Below are positions 8,231 to 17,077 of a stretch of DNA of 33,166 bases, in pieces. Source of the stretch: JBBQNR01 sp038330145 (GTDB taxonomy: Bacteria > Actinomycetota > Thermoleophilia > Solirubrobacterales > JBBDJG01); the NCBI GenBank assembly GCA_038330145.1, contig JBBQNR010000030.1, positions 1-33,166 on the forward strand. The letters are read 5' to 3'. Under the pieces are notes generated by a model, which was not told where the DNA came from, made no database searches, and saw nothing but the letters and a program-made list of their open reading frames with translations. Position numbers and translations under genes: made by a program. The first letter of the stretch is position 1. Each line of letters starts with the position of its first letter.

Positions 8231-9048
8231 CCATCTCCGCCCGGTCGGTTCGGCTGGAAGCTGGCGGCCTTCTCGACCACGGCGGCGACGGCCGCGTCGA
8301 AGGCCGCTCTCACGCCGCGGTCCTCGAGTACTGCCAGGCCGGCAGCGGTCGTGCCGCCCGGCGAGGCCACCTGTCGCTTGACCGACACCGTGTCGCCGCC
8401 GCGCTTTCTCAGCAGCTCGGCGGTTCCGGCCATCGTCGTCAGCGCGAGGCGGGTGGCCTGGCCCGCGGTGAGACCCTCCCGCACGCCGGCGTCGACGAGC
8501 GCCTCGACCACCAGCGCCAGGAAGGCGGGACCACAACCGGAGATCGCCGTCGCGGCGTCCATCAGCCGCTCGTCGACCGGCACCAGCTCGCCCAGCAGGC
8601 CGAAGAGGTCGAGGATGCTCTGCCGCGTCGACTCGTCGAGCGTGGTGCCGGCCGCGTAACAGAAGGTGCCGGCCCGCACCTCGGCCGCCACGTTGGGCAT
8701 GAAGCGCAGAACGGGGGTGCCGGGGCCGAAGGCGGCCTCGACCGACGCGGTGTCGGTGGCGCCGAGCATCGAGACGATCGGCAGGCCGCGATCCGACACG
8801 GTCACCCTGATCTCCTCGGCCACGGAGCCGAGCGCGCCCGGCTTCACCGCCAGCACGATCAGGTCCGCGGTCTCGGCCAGCTCCAGATTCGACTGCGCGC
8901 GCCGCGCGCCCACCTTCTCGCTCAGCTCCTTGACGCGGGCAGTGTCCAGGTCGGCCACGACCAGGGCATCCGGCCCGGTCTCCGCCGACGCCCAGCCCTC
9001 GGCCAGAGCCGTGGCCATGTTGCCCGCCCCGATCAGCCCGACGATCAC
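8227..9048 (-). CDS. proC: Pyrroline-5-carboxylate reductase
   Basis: Last step of proline synthesis: P5C to proline with NAD(P)H. It has 273 residues. The Rossmann motif GLIGAGNMATAL starts at residue 4. The dimerisation/substrate domain carries ISGCGPAF (usually SGSGPA) and VASPGGTTAAGL. It lies between sepF and yggT, the order seen in several Gram-positive and cyanobacterial genomes and a sign that this division cluster keeps an old arrangement. The gap to sepF is 60 bases. Confidence 0.95.
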   Translation of the reverse strand: MIVGLIGAGNMATALAEGWASAETGPDALVVADLDTARVKELSEKVGARRAQSNLELAETADLIVLAVKPGALGSVAEEIRVTVSDRGLPIVSMLGATDTASVEAAFGPGTPVLRFMPNVAAEVRAGTFCYAAGTTLDESTRQSILDLFGLLGELVPVDERLMDAATAISGCGPAFLALVVEALVDAGVREGLTAGQATRLALTTMAGTAELLRKRGGDTVSVKRQVASPGGTTAAGLAVLEDRGVRAAFDAAVAAVVEKAASFQPNRPGGDG

Positions 9049-9108
9049 GGACGCTGCATGGCGGTTCCGAGCACGGCCGTTTCCGGTGAGACGTTTCGGG
9101 ACAGGCCG

Positions 9109-9663
9109 CTAACTCTGGTTGAAGAAGCCCTTCTCCAGCAGGCGGGCGCGCTCCTCGGCGGAGACCTCGACGTTGCGCGGCGTGAGCAGGAACACCTTCT
9201 CGGCGATCCGCTGCATGCCGCCGTCGAGCGCGTATGTGAGCCCACTGGCGAAGTCGATCAGACGCTTGGACAGGTCCGTGTCCGAGCCCTGCAGATTCAG
9301 GATCACGGGAATGGAGTCTTTGAACTTGTCCGCGATCTGCTGCGCGTCGTTGAAGTTCTTGGGAATCACGAGGTGCACGCGCACGTTCTCGCCTGCGCCA
9401 CCGCCGGCGCGACCGTTGCCCACCGATCGCAACACCCGCGTGCGGGAACGCGACTGAGGCTCGTCGGCGAAGATCTCGTCGATCTCGTCGCGGCGGCGAG
9501 AAGTCACCCGCCTGACCTGGGAGCGGTCGCGATAGCGCTCCTCCAGCTCTGCCTCCGGCTCCACGTCGTCGTCGACGTACTGCTCCTCCTCGTCGACGTA
9601 GCGGTCGTCCTCGGCCAAGCCGAAGTAGACGAGTGCGCGATGCCAGGTGTCTCTCAATGCCAT
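9109..9663 (-). CDS. sepF: Cell division protein SepF
   Basis: Membrane-associated FtsZ anchor; forms rings that tether FtsZ. It has 184 residues. The N-terminus (MALRDTWHRALVYFGL) is an amphipathic helix fitting the membrane-targeting role. An acidic and then basic disordered linker (about 18-88) leads to the compact C-terminal SepF domain (VHLVIPKNFNDAQQIADKFK, then NLQGSDTDLSKRLIDFASGL). Actinobacteria lack FtsA, so SepF is the expected FtsZ anchor. A weak 6-bp hairpin lies in the 54-base gap after yggS (9690-9710). Confidence 0.96.
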   Translation of the reverse strand: MALRDTWHRALVYFGLAEDDRYVDEEEQYVDDDVEPEAELEERYRDRSQVRRVTSRRRDEIDEIFADEPQSRSRTRVLRSVGNGRAGGGAGENVRVHLVIPKNFNDAQQIADKFKDSIPVILNLQGSDTDLSKRLIDFASGLTYALDGGMQRIAEKVFLLTPRNVEVSAEERARLLEKGFFNQS

Positions 9664-9717
9664 GGCGGGTCTTTCGTGCCGGCTGCAAGAATCCCTTCAA
9701 ATGCGGGATTTCTGCCC

Positions 9718-10416
9718 TCAAGCATAGAGAACACTGCCCACGCGGAGCACGCTGGCGCCCTCCTCCGCTGCGATCTCGTAGTCCTGGCTGGTGCCCATCG
9801 AGAGCAGCTCGAATGGGTGTTCGGGGCCCCAGTCCCCACGCAGGCGCTCGGCCAGCTCACGCAGGGCCGCGAAGTACGGCCGGGCCTGCTCGGGGTCGCC
9901 GACGGCGGGCGGCATCGTCATCAGGCCGGCGAAGACCACCTTGGGATAGGCCTCCGCCTCTTCCAGAAAGCGGTCCACGGCACCCGGGGAGATGCCGTAC
10001 TTGGACTGCTCTCCGCCCACGTTGATCTCCAGCAGCACCCGCGTGGGGCCGCCCGCGTGCTGCTCGATCTGGCGCATCACCGACTCGCTATCGACCGCGT
10101 GGATCAGCCTCACCCGCGGCAGCACCAGCTTCGTCTTGCGGCTCTGGAGGTGGCCGATGAAGTCGAATGTGAGACGGTCGCCGAAGCGCTCCTGCTTGTC
10201 GACCAGCGACTGTGCGACGTTCTCCCCCACCAGCCGGATGCCGGCCTCCGCGATTACGGGCATCTGCCCGAGCGGCACGTACTTCGTTGCCGCCAGCAGC
10301 TCGACCTCGCCGGCGTCGCGGCCTGCGCGGGCGCAGGCGGAGGCGATCCGGTCCTGAACCGCTGCGAGGTTGGCCCGCACCCGGTCCGGATCGAGCGTCG
10401 TTACGGCCGCAGCCAC
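9718..10416 (-). CDS. YggS family pyridoxal phosphate homeostasis protein
   Basis: PLP-binding alanine-racemase-fold protein (COG0325) without known catalytic activity, involved in vitamin B6 and amino-acid balance. It has 232 residues. PLP lysine K45 is in LLAATKYVP. Other family motifs are GENVAQSLVDK, FIGHLQSRK, GLMTMPP, and the C-terminal LSMGTSQDYEIA followed by LRVGSVLYA. The GTG start lies inside the pgeF stop region (16-base overlap). Confidence 0.95.
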   Translation of the reverse strand: MAAAVTTLDPDRVRANLAAVQDRIASACARAGRDAGEVELLAATKYVPLGQMPVIAEAGIRLVGENVAQSLVDKQERFGDRLTFDFIGHLQSRKTKLVLPRVRLIHAVDSESVMRQIEQHAGGPTRVLLEINVGGEQSKYGISPGAVDRFLEEAEAYPKVVFAGLMTMPPAVGDPEQARPYFAALRELAERLRGDWGPEHPFELLSMGTSQDYEIAAEEGASVLRVGSVLYA

Positions 10417-11222
10417 ACCAGTCCGGCCTGGCGGCCGGTGACACCGCCGTCGCGGCGATGCGAGAAGAACAGATCCGGGTGGCAGCTGGTGCAGATGTCC
10501 GCCGACACGATCGACTGCGGCGGCACTCCGGCGCGCTCGAGCCGGCGCCGGATGGCCAGCGGAAGGTCCAGCCGCCCATCCCTGACGACCTGCCCGCCGT
10601 CGCGCTCACGGAACACCGACGCCACCTCCGCCCCCACCTCGTAGCAACAGGGACCTATGCCGGGGCCGACAACGGCGCTCACCGCGCGCCGGGAGGCGTC
10701 GCCCAGCGCGCAGAGGGAGCCGAGCGCCGTGTCGACGATCTCCGCCGCCACGCCGCGCCAGCCACAGTGGACAGCCCCGATGGCGGATCCGCACGAAAGC
10801 ACCAGCGGAACGCAGTCGGCCACCAGCACCAGGGGCGTCACGTCCGGATCGTGGGTGAGCTGCGCGTCCGCCTCGTTCAGGTTCGCGGCGTGCTGGGAGT
10901 GCGCGAGTGTCGCCGCAGCAATCTGCAAAGGCCGGGCCCTGACCTCGACTCCGGCGCCGTGCACCTGGCGACCGAGCGCCAGGCCGGCGGGGTCGCGGTC
11001 GAGTGCCGACGCCAGCAGCGTCCTGTTGCGCTGCACCGATTCCGGATCGTCGTCCGTGAGGATGCCGAGGTTGAGCGCCCCGTAGGCCCCCACGCTGACC
11101 CCGCCCAGGCGGGTGCTGAAGGCAGCGACAGCCCCTGGCAGGCGGGCCTCGATCCACGACACGCCCGCGTCGGTCCGCCAGCCGAACGGCGGGCTCGCCA
11201 ACGAAGGTGCGGTGCTCGTCAC
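10401..11222 (-). CDS. pgeF: PgeF/YfiH multicopper-like (laccase domain) protein
   Basis: Family with purine nucleoside phosphorylase/adenosine deaminase and peptidoglycan-editing roles in characterised members. It has 273 residues. Metal ligands are readable as H88 in GRQVHGA, C137 in VADCVPLV and H152 in AVHCGWRG, with the N-terminal FSTRLGGVS and C-terminal CTSCHPDLFFSHRRD motifs. The GTG start at 11222-11220 overlaps the upstream gene's stop (GTGA). In many actinobacteria pgeF follows ftsZ; here it follows a lipocalin-like gene. Confidence 0.94.
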   Translation of the reverse strand: MTSTAPSLASPPFGWRTDAGVSWIEARLPGAVAAFSTRLGGVSVGAYGALNLGILTDDDPESVQRNRTLLASALDRDPAGLALGRQVHGAGVEVRARPLQIAAATLAHSQHAANLNEADAQLTHDPDVTPLVLVADCVPLVLSCGSAIGAVHCGWRGVAAEIVDTALGSLCALGDASRRAVSAVVGPGIGPCCYEVGAEVASVFRERDGGQVVRDGRLDLPLAIRRRLERAGVPPQSIVSADICTSCHPDLFFSHRRDGGVTGRQAGLVWLRP

Positions 11223-12244
11223 GCGATCTTCAGCTCGACATCCGGCAGCGGCTCGCGCTGCGCGTACTCGAAGTGCGCCCGCCCGTCGGAGCGCACCTCG
11301 TCGCGCTTGCGCCAGCTCGTGAACGGTCCCGAGCGCTCGAATACCTCGAGCCGCATGTCCGCCACCTCGGTGTTGTAGCAGTAGGCCAGATCGCCGTCGG
11401 GGTCGTGATAGGTGACGCCGACGAGGTCCTCCCCCCGCGCGCTCACGTGACCGACGAGCTTGCGGCGCAGCGTGCGCGCCTCGAAATCCCAGCTGGTGAG
11501 GTCGAAGCTGCTGCGGTTGCGCTGTACCGCGAGCGGCGAGATCGAGACTATGTCCTCGCCGCCGACGCGGGCAACGACCGGGGTGTTGGGACCGATCTCG
11601 CGACCGAAACGGGGCACGAACACGCTGACCCCGTCGACGAAGGTGTCGCGACGCGAGTTGCCGGCCCCGTCGACGAAGTCGTTGCAGTGCGCCCAAGCCC
11701 AGCGGTTGGCGTGCTTGGAGCCCCAGAGGTGCGCCTGGCCGCCCCGCGCCGCGTTGACCTCGAAGCGCCGGCCGCCGAACTCGACCGTGCCGCGGACCTC
11801 GACGTCGGGGTGCGGCAGGAAAAGGATCGTCTTCGCGATCTTGGCCGCACGCAACGCCGGGTGCACGTGGCCGTAGGCGGGCAGCCTCGGAGCCCAGCCG
11901 AGATCCCAGGAACAGCGGCCGGAGTCGGCCTCGATGGCGCCAGACATTCCCTCGTCGGTCAGGACGGCGCCGTCGACCCGCAGCTCGAAAGGCTCCGGCG
12001 CCGCCTTCAGCTCGGCGATCGGGAAGCTCGCCTTCTCCCCGACGTTGCGCGACGGATCGCTGTGATCCATGGCCAGAAACCACAACGAGCAGGTCGGCTG
12101 CTCGCCCGTCTCGGGCAGCGGAGCCACCATCGTGTAGCGGATCCAGAGGCCGATGCCGGACGCCGGGTCGGTGAAGGTCAGGTAGTACACCTCGTAGTGG
12201 CCGGGCTCGCCGTTCCACTGCAGCTCGTTCCATCGCTCATCCAT
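11219..12244 (-). CDS. Lipocalin-like protein resembling CrtC/AttH-type domains (function unknown)
   Basis: 341 residues, no signal peptide or membrane segment. Rich in beta-forming, Trp- and Tyr-containing stretches. The opening GHYEVYYLTFTDPASGIGLW, then SGRCSWDLGW, GHVHPALR and WGSKHANRWAWAHCNDF, look like the paired lipocalin domains of hydroxyneurosporene hydratase/AttH or tocopherol-cyclase-like proteins. This is resemblance, not a firm family call. The hydratase family acts on isoprenoid lipids, which would fit a membrane-lipid role. It overlaps pgeF by four bases, so it is translated with the division cluster. A candidate -10 (TAGGAT, 12254-12259) lies nine bases before the ATG. Confidence 0.7.
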   Translation of the reverse strand: MDERWNELQWNGEPGHYEVYYLTFTDPASGIGLWIRYTMVAPLPETGEQPTCSLWFLAMDHSDPSRNVGEKASFPIAELKAAPEPFELRVDGAVLTDEGMSGAIEADSGRCSWDLGWAPRLPAYGHVHPALRAAKIAKTILFLPHPDVEVRGTVEFGGRRFEVNAARGGQAHLWGSKHANRWAWAHCNDFVDGAGNSRRDTFVDGVSVFVPRFGREIGPNTPVVARVGGEDIVSISPLAVQRNRSSFDLTSWDFEARTLRRKLVGHVSARGEDLVGVTYHDPDGDLAYCYNTEVADMRLEVFERSGPFTSWRKRDEVRSDGRAHFEYAQREPLPDVELKIA

Positions 12245-12271
12245 CGGACGCTCATCCTACGTCCCCGACGT

Positions 12272-12303
12272 GCGAGAGGGCCCGCCGCAACGGGCCCCCT
12301 CGC
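12272..12303 (-). terminator. Strong hairpin after the DUF11 protein gene
   Basis: A 13-position stem with a single A/C mismatch (GCGAG-a-GGGCCCG pairing with CGGGCCC-c-CTCGC) and a six-base loop, located 18 bases past the stop of the secreted DUF11 gene. No T-tract follows on either strand, so it would act as a Rho-independent-like or processing hairpin. It marks the boundary between that gene and the division cluster. Confidence 0.6.
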
Positions 12304-12321
12304 GGATGACGCAGCCGAGAC

Positions 12322-14166
12322 CTACGGCCCGAACGAGTTAACCGTCAGGCCGGAGTCGACGGGCCCTCCGTTCTTGCCCTGGTCGTGCGGAACTCCCACC
12401 TTCACCGTTCCCGTGCAGCTGTCCGTGCCGTCAGAAACGCTGAAGCCGATCCGGTATACGCGGCCGTTGCCGTTGCCGCTGCGCTCGGCGCGCAGGTAGA
12501 CCTGGTGCGGCTTCGGCCCGCGCTTGGCGTCCGGCGCGGTGTCGCCGTCCCCGGTTCCGTTGAGCGCCTCGTCCTGGGTCACCGTGGTGATGGTCAGGGT
12601 GGTGGCGTCGCCATCCGGGTCCGTGGCTCCAGCGAGGGTGATGAGCTGGAGCTTATGGTTGGGCGGCCAGAGGCTGCGGATGTTCGCGGACACGCCCGAG
12701 CAGCTCGGTGGCCGGTTGCGAGGACTGACGGTGGTGCTCTCGCTGGCGACGTTGTTCGTCGAGTCGGGGTCGCTCTGAGCGCCGCTGACGCTGGCGACGT
12801 TGTTGAGCGGGCCCGCGGCCGGCGGGATGACCTTGATCTCGATTGTCGCCGTGGCCCCGTTCGCGAGCGTCCCGAGTGTGCACGTGACGACTCCCAACGA
12901 CTGCGAGCAGCTTCCCTGCGACGGCGTCGCGGAGACATAGGTGACACCGACTGGGAGCGTGTCCGTCACCGTCACGCCGGAGGCGTCCGTGGTCGCCGGG
13001 CCGTTGTGCTTGACGCCGATCGAGTAGGTCAGCGTGTCGCCGGCACGGACCGGGTCGGGGGAGTCGCTCTTCGTGATCGACAGATCGACGTTCGACGGAG
13101 GTGGCGGAACCTGGCAGTCCGGGTCATCCATGTCGACAAGCCCGTCACCGTCGTCGTCGACGTTGTTGTCGCAGACCTCGGTCGTCACCCGCGCCTCCGC
13201 GGTGGTCGCGATCACCGCCAGGAACAGGTTGTCGTCCCCCGACGGGTTGGTTGTCTGGATCACGAGCTGGGTGTCGCCGGCCTTCAGAAACGGCTTCAGG
13301 TCGTACAGCTCGTCGTCTGTCGCCGGAGCGTCTGGTGGAGTCGGATTGTCGAGACTGTCCCCCACCCCACCGACGGTGATGAGCGCGCCGTCTCCGGCGT
13401 CGCCATCGTCGAAGTTGCCGGCACAGTTCGTCAACAGTTGGCTGTTGATCGTGACCGTCGAGAATTGCTCGCCACCGCAGGCGTGGCCAGGAAGGCCATT
13501 TTGATAGGAAAAGCCGCTTCCCAGGGCCATGGTCGCTGCAAACCCAGGTTGAGTGGGGTCAATCGCCGCGGCGAAGTTGAACGTGGTCTGGTCACCTTCC
13601 TGCTTCGAGCCGCCGTCCAGGACCGCGATCGTCGTCTTGGGAAGCGTGGCGTTGGAGAAGATCACCACCAGCGCGACTCCGTCCAGGGAGTCCGGATCGT
13701 TGTTGATGGCGAAGTTCGTGATCCCGCCCCCGCTGCCGACCTTTGCGGCGACGATTGAGGCGACGTCGCCCCTTGCGGTGGACAGTTCGCAGCAGGGTCC
13801 CGCCTCGGAGTTGGGAAGCGTCTGCATGATCACGTTCGTGCCGTCGAAGTCGATCGTCCTATCCGCTTCGCTGGGTGCCGTGTTACTGAAGTACGTGCCA
13901 TAGAGATAGGCCTGGACGACGGTCGAACCGGCGGGCACGTCAGCCTGGACAGTGCCACCCGTGGTGAACTGGCCCAAGCCGTCGGCGGAGTACCCACCGT
14001 TCCCGACGAAGGTCGCGGGTACGCTCGAGTTCGGCTGCACGAGCCTGAGCGTGGCGCCGGCAGTGCTCGGGATGATCGCCGCCGCCATGAGCGCAAAGGT
14101 GAGTGCCGCCAACAACATGGCTCCGGGGTGGACTGTTCGTCGGTGTGAAAGGTCGACCGCTCTCAT
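12322..14166 (-). CDS. Secreted multidomain protein with DUF11 repeat and LWPPNHK-type domain
   Basis: 614 residues. Signal peptide about 1-38: basic start, hydrophobic MLLAALTFALMAAAIIP, then AGA. The N-terminal region (40-325) is a beta-rich domain with paired cysteines (CC at 125-126, C230, C248) and VVQAYLYGTY. An acidic metal-binding loop, DNNVDDDGDGLVD (333-345), resembles thrombospondin type-3/EF-hand repeats. Next come a proline hinge, one DUF11 beta-sandwich (359-482) and a C-terminal domain starting CSGVSANIRSLWPPNHK. No LPXTG or lipobox is present, so it is probably exported and loosely held at the surface. The start has a good AAGGAG (14172-14177), five bases upstream. Role unknown; adhesin-like or surface structural protein. 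Confidence 0.88.
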   Translation of the reverse strand: MRAVDLSHRRTVHPGAMLLAALTFALMAAAIIPSTAGATLRLVQPNSSVPATFVGNGGYSADGLGQFTTGGTVQADVPAGSTVVQAYLYGTYFSNTAPSEADRTIDFDGTNVIMQTLPNSEAGPCCELSTARGDVASIVAAKVGSGGGITNFAINNDPDSLDGVALVVIFSNATLPKTTIAVLDGGSKQEGDQTTFNFAAAIDPTQPGFAATMALGSGFSYQNGLPGHACGGEQFSTVTINSQLLTNCAGNFDDGDAGDGALITVGGVGDSLDNPTPPDAPATDDELYDLKPFLKAGDTQLVIQTTNPSGDDNLFLAVIATTAEARVTTEVCDNNVDDDGDGLVDMDDPDCQVPPPPSNVDLSITKSDSPDPVRAGDTLTYSIGVKHNGPATTDASGVTVTDTLPVGVTYVSATPSQGSCSQSLGVVTCTLGTLANGATATIEIKVIPPAAGPLNNVASVSGAQSDPDSTNNVASESTTVSPRNRPPSCSGVSANIRSLWPPNHKLQLITLAGATDPDGDATTLTITTVTQDEALNGTGDGDTAPDAKRGPKPHQVYLRAERSGNGNGRVYRIGFSVSDGTDSCTGTVKVGVPHDQGKNGGPVDSGLTVNSFGP

Positions 14167-14294
14167 CTCTTCTCCTTACTCGATGTCCGGAAGCAACGGT
14201 GAAAACCTCGCACCCCGCACATAGCCGCCGCAATCCATCGATGGGATCGATCTGGCCCGGCGAAAGGCTTAATCCGAATGGGTAATTGGGCGCG
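14167..14294 (-). promoter_or_regulatory. Upstream region of the secreted DUF11 gene, with small palindromes
   Basis: 128-base gap with lower GC than its neighbours. It holds a perfect 10-bp palindrome CCATCGATGG (14235-14244) and, on the minus strand, TTACCCATTCGGATTA (roughly 14268-14285), an imperfect dyad of the form TnAnCC-N4-GGnTnA. These are plausible operator sites for a regulator of the exported protein. I cannot assign a regulator, and no known riboswitch is recognised. Confidence 0.35.
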
Positions 14295-16946
14295 TTAGCC
14301 GCGTTGGAGCAGGCGCAGTGCGGCCGAGAGCTCCTCGTCACGACCTGCGACGAATCCGTCCAGCTTCAATGCAAGCGTCTCCTTCAACGCGACGCCGATG
14401 GCCGGCGACTCGGGCACGCCCGCCGAGCGCAGGTCGTCACCCGAAATCTCGAGCCGCGCGCCTCGAATCCGCTCCAGGTAGCTCTGCACGCGTTTGGCGG
14501 CCGGCGAGCCCGGGGCAGCGAGCAGCACGGCGGTCAGGAGCACCTCGACCGCGTGGCCCTCGAGCAGCTCGTGCAGGTGCGACGGCGCCGGCTCCGCGTT
14601 GGCGGACAGACGCTCGACCAGCAATGGCGCGACGGTCACGGCAGCGGCCACCACGTCCTGCTCCGCGCGCCGCAGGCGCAGCTTCTGCAGCCACTCGTAG
14701 ACCTCGTCGGCGGACATCCGCCGGCAGAGGCAGGCCAGCATCACGAGCGGCTCTCTGAGGATGCCGGCGTAGGGCGGCCGGCGTGCATGGTCGCGGGACT
14801 GGGCGACCAGCGCCACCGCCTCGGGGCCGGCGTCGAGGCGCGGGTGCAGCGCGCGGTCCAAGCCCAGCTCGGAGACGCGTGCAAGGGCCGCCTCCACCCG
14901 CGGCTCCGCGAGCATGTCCAGCAGCTCGTCGCGCAGCCGGGCGGAGGAGAGGTCGCCGACCAGCCGCGTCTCGATCGACCCCCGCGCCAGCGACAGCGTG
15001 TGCCCGTCCATGCGGAAGCCGAGGCGAGACTCGTAGCGAATGGCCCTCAGCAGGCGAGTCGGGTCCTCGACGAAGCTGAGGTTGTGCAGTACGCGCACGG
15101 TCTTCTGACGCAGGTCGCGGAAGCCGCCGAAGAAGTCGTAGGTGGCGCCCAGGTCCTCGGCGCGTAGCGACGTAGCCATGGCATTGATCGTGAAGTCTCG
15201 CCGCGCAAGGTCGTGACGCAACGTCGAGCGCTCGACCTCGGGAAGCGCTCCCGGTGCGCCGTAGAACTCCGTTCGGGCGCTTGCCACGTCGACCCTCAGC
15301 TCCCCGCTCTCACCGTCGAGGGCCTTGACGACCGAGGTCTGGAACTTCTCGTGCGGGTGGGCGCGCCCGCCGAGCTCCTGCGCAAGCTCACGCGCGAACG
15401 CGATCGCGTCGCCCTCGACCATCAGATCGAGGTCGAGGCTCTGCTCGCCGAGCAGCACGTCGCGAACGGCGCCGCCGACCAGGTAGACGCCGTCGTAGGC
15501 CGCGGCGACCGCCTGCACCTGAGGCAGGATTCGCTGAAGCCGCTCGATCCCTTCCAGGCGAGCCATGACGGCCTCGCTCGCCTCGGGGCTGGGAGCGGGC
15601 TTCTGCACCGTCAGCGGCTCGCGCAGCGCCCGCAGCACGTCGCCGCCGGTGATCACGCCCTCGGCCGCGGCGGCGGCAACCCGGTCCTCGGTGCGGTAGG
15701 GGCCGTCCGGCACCACGACCAGGCGCTTGGCCCTGCCCCCGGCGAGCAGGTCGCGCAACTCTCCGATCGTCGCCTCCCCCCCCACCACGGCGACACCGGC
15801 GCTCATCACGGCCTTGACCGGCGCGTGACTGAGGCCGTGGCGCACGGCGCGGTCGAGATCCTCCCTCGCGACGACCCCGCTCAGCTGCCCGTCGTCCGCG
15901 ACCTGGATGCCGCTCAGGCCGAGGCGCTGGCACTCCACCAGCGCGGCCGAGATCGCGTCCTGGCTCGAGACCGCGTGGACCGGGCGCGACATCACGTCGG
16001 CCGCCAGCAGCGGCGGCTTGGCGACCTTCTCCAGCTCCGACAGGGCGCGCTCCAGCACTGCGCCGGGATCCGCCACGCGCACGACGGCGGAGGCAGCCTG
16101 CGCATGCCCACCACCACCGATCGGCTCCAGTGCGCGGTCGATCGCGACGGCCGAGGTTCGGCTTCGCCCCACCACCAGCACCCTTCCCTCCATCTCCACC
16201 GCCATCAAAAGCACGTCCCAGTCGGCGATGTCGCCGATACGCGAGACCAGCGTCGACACATCCTCGATGTAACTGCCGGCGCCGGCGGCTGCGGTGACCA
16301 CCTTCAGCCCCGCTACCTCTCGCTGCGCTCGCGTGGAGTCCAGCCTCCGCAGCAACTCCCGCTGCTCCGGTTGCAGCGGCCCGCGCAGGTAGCGCGCCAG
16401 CAGCTCCTGGTTGCACCCCATGCGCATGCAGGCGGCCAGCGCCTCGACGTCGCGCTGCGTCGTCGACGAATAGGTGAGCGAGCCCGTGTCCTCGTGGATT
16501 CCGAGCGCGAATGCCGTCGCCTGCATCGGCGTGACCTCGATGCCGCGCTCGATCAGCAGCTTGAGCATGTTCGTCACCAGGCTGCCGTCCGCTGCGATGA
16601 AAGACATCGCCCCATCGATCGTGGGATCGCCGTGGTGGTCGAACACCACCACCTCGACCAGCTCGTCCCGGGCGAGCTGCTCGAACTGACCCAGCCGCGC
16701 CGCGTCGGACACCTCGACCAGGGCCAGCGTGCGAACGGAGTCGACGTCCACCGCCGACGGCTCGACGCTCGGGATCTGCTCGGCATGCAGGTTGTAGAAC
16801 TCGCGCACGTTGCGGTTGACGCCGCCGTGCAGGCAGATGCGCGCTCCCGGGTACAGCAGCTGCGCCGCGAGCATGCCGGCAAAGCCGTCGAAGTCGGTAT
16901 TCGCGTGCGACAGGATCAGGGTCTGGACTGGAATCTTGGCGGTCAT
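14295..16946 (-). CDS. DHH phosphoesterase - CBS pair - tRNA nucleotidyltransferase fusion
   Basis: 883 residues in three parts. Residues 1-310 are a DHH/DHHA1 phosphoesterase module: HANTDFDG (14-21), DHHG (103-106), HEDTGS (151-156) and GGGGHAQAAS (277-286). Residues 315-445 are two CBS domains (ADVMSRPVHAV and VKAVMSAGVAVV), which usually bind adenine nucleotides. Residues 460-883 are a class II poly(A) polymerase/CCA-adding enzyme: LVGGAVRDVLLG with catalytic D505 and D507 in SLDLDLMV, then RRDFTINAMA and the ATP-reading block DPTRLLRAIRYESRLGF. This architecture is known in several phyla, where the enzyme adds A or CC(A) to tRNA 3' ends. Whether it does CCA or only A here is open. ATG at 16946 has no obvious Shine-Dalgarno. 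Confidence 0.93.
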   Translation of the reverse strand: MTAKIPVQTLILSHANTDFDGFAGMLAAQLLYPGARICLHGGVNRNVREFYNLHAEQIPSVEPSAVDVDSVRTLALVEVSDAARLGQFEQLARDELVEVVVFDHHGDPTIDGAMSFIAADGSLVTNMLKLLIERGIEVTPMQATAFALGIHEDTGSLTYSSTTQRDVEALAACMRMGCNQELLARYLRGPLQPEQRELLRRLDSTRAQREVAGLKVVTAAAGAGSYIEDVSTLVSRIGDIADWDVLLMAVEMEGRVLVVGRSRTSAVAIDRALEPIGGGGHAQAASAVVRVADPGAVLERALSELEKVAKPPLLAADVMSRPVHAVSSQDAISAALVECQRLGLSGIQVADDGQLSGVVAREDLDRAVRHGLSHAPVKAVMSAGVAVVGGEATIGELRDLLAGGRAKRLVVVPDGPYRTEDRVAAAAAEGVITGGDVLRALREPLTVQKPAPSPEASEAVMARLEGIERLQRILPQVQAVAAAYDGVYLVGGAVRDVLLGEQSLDLDLMVEGDAIAFARELAQELGGRAHPHEKFQTSVVKALDGESGELRVDVASARTEFYGAPGALPEVERSTLRHDLARRDFTINAMATSLRAEDLGATYDFFGGFRDLRQKTVRVLHNLSFVEDPTRLLRAIRYESRLGFRMDGHTLSLARGSIETRLVGDLSSARLRDELLDMLAEPRVEAALARVSELGLDRALHPRLDAGPEAVALVAQSRDHARRPPYAGILREPLVMLACLCRRMSADEVYEWLQKLRLRRAEQDVVAAAVTVAPLLVERLSANAEPAPSHLHELLEGHAVEVLLTAVLLAAPGSPAAKRVQSYLERIRGARLEISGDDLRSAGVPESPAIGVALKETLALKLDGFVAGRDEELSAALRLLQRG

Positions 16947-17066
16947 GGCCGGCGCTTCAGAGACATCTGCTCGATATCTTCGCTGGTCGGCCCAAAAGAC
17001 CGGGCGCAGGACCGGCGGCGAGACCGGGCAGCGGATACCATTTGCGCCTCACTGCTGAGTCGCCAT

Positions 17067-17072
17067 GGGAGG
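17067..17072 (+). promoter_or_regulatory. Shine-Dalgarno setting the TTG start of the peroxiredoxin
   Basis: GGGAGG five bases before the TTG at 17078. It decides between this start and an in-frame TTG at 17042 with no ribosome-binding site. Confidence 0.75.
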
Positions 17073-17077
17073 TGCCC

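Noticed and set aside
15213..17041. Long plus-strand open frame opposite the DHH-CBS-polymerase gene
   Set aside because: Shadow of a conserved minus-strand protein; composition is Arg/His/Gln-rich without domains.
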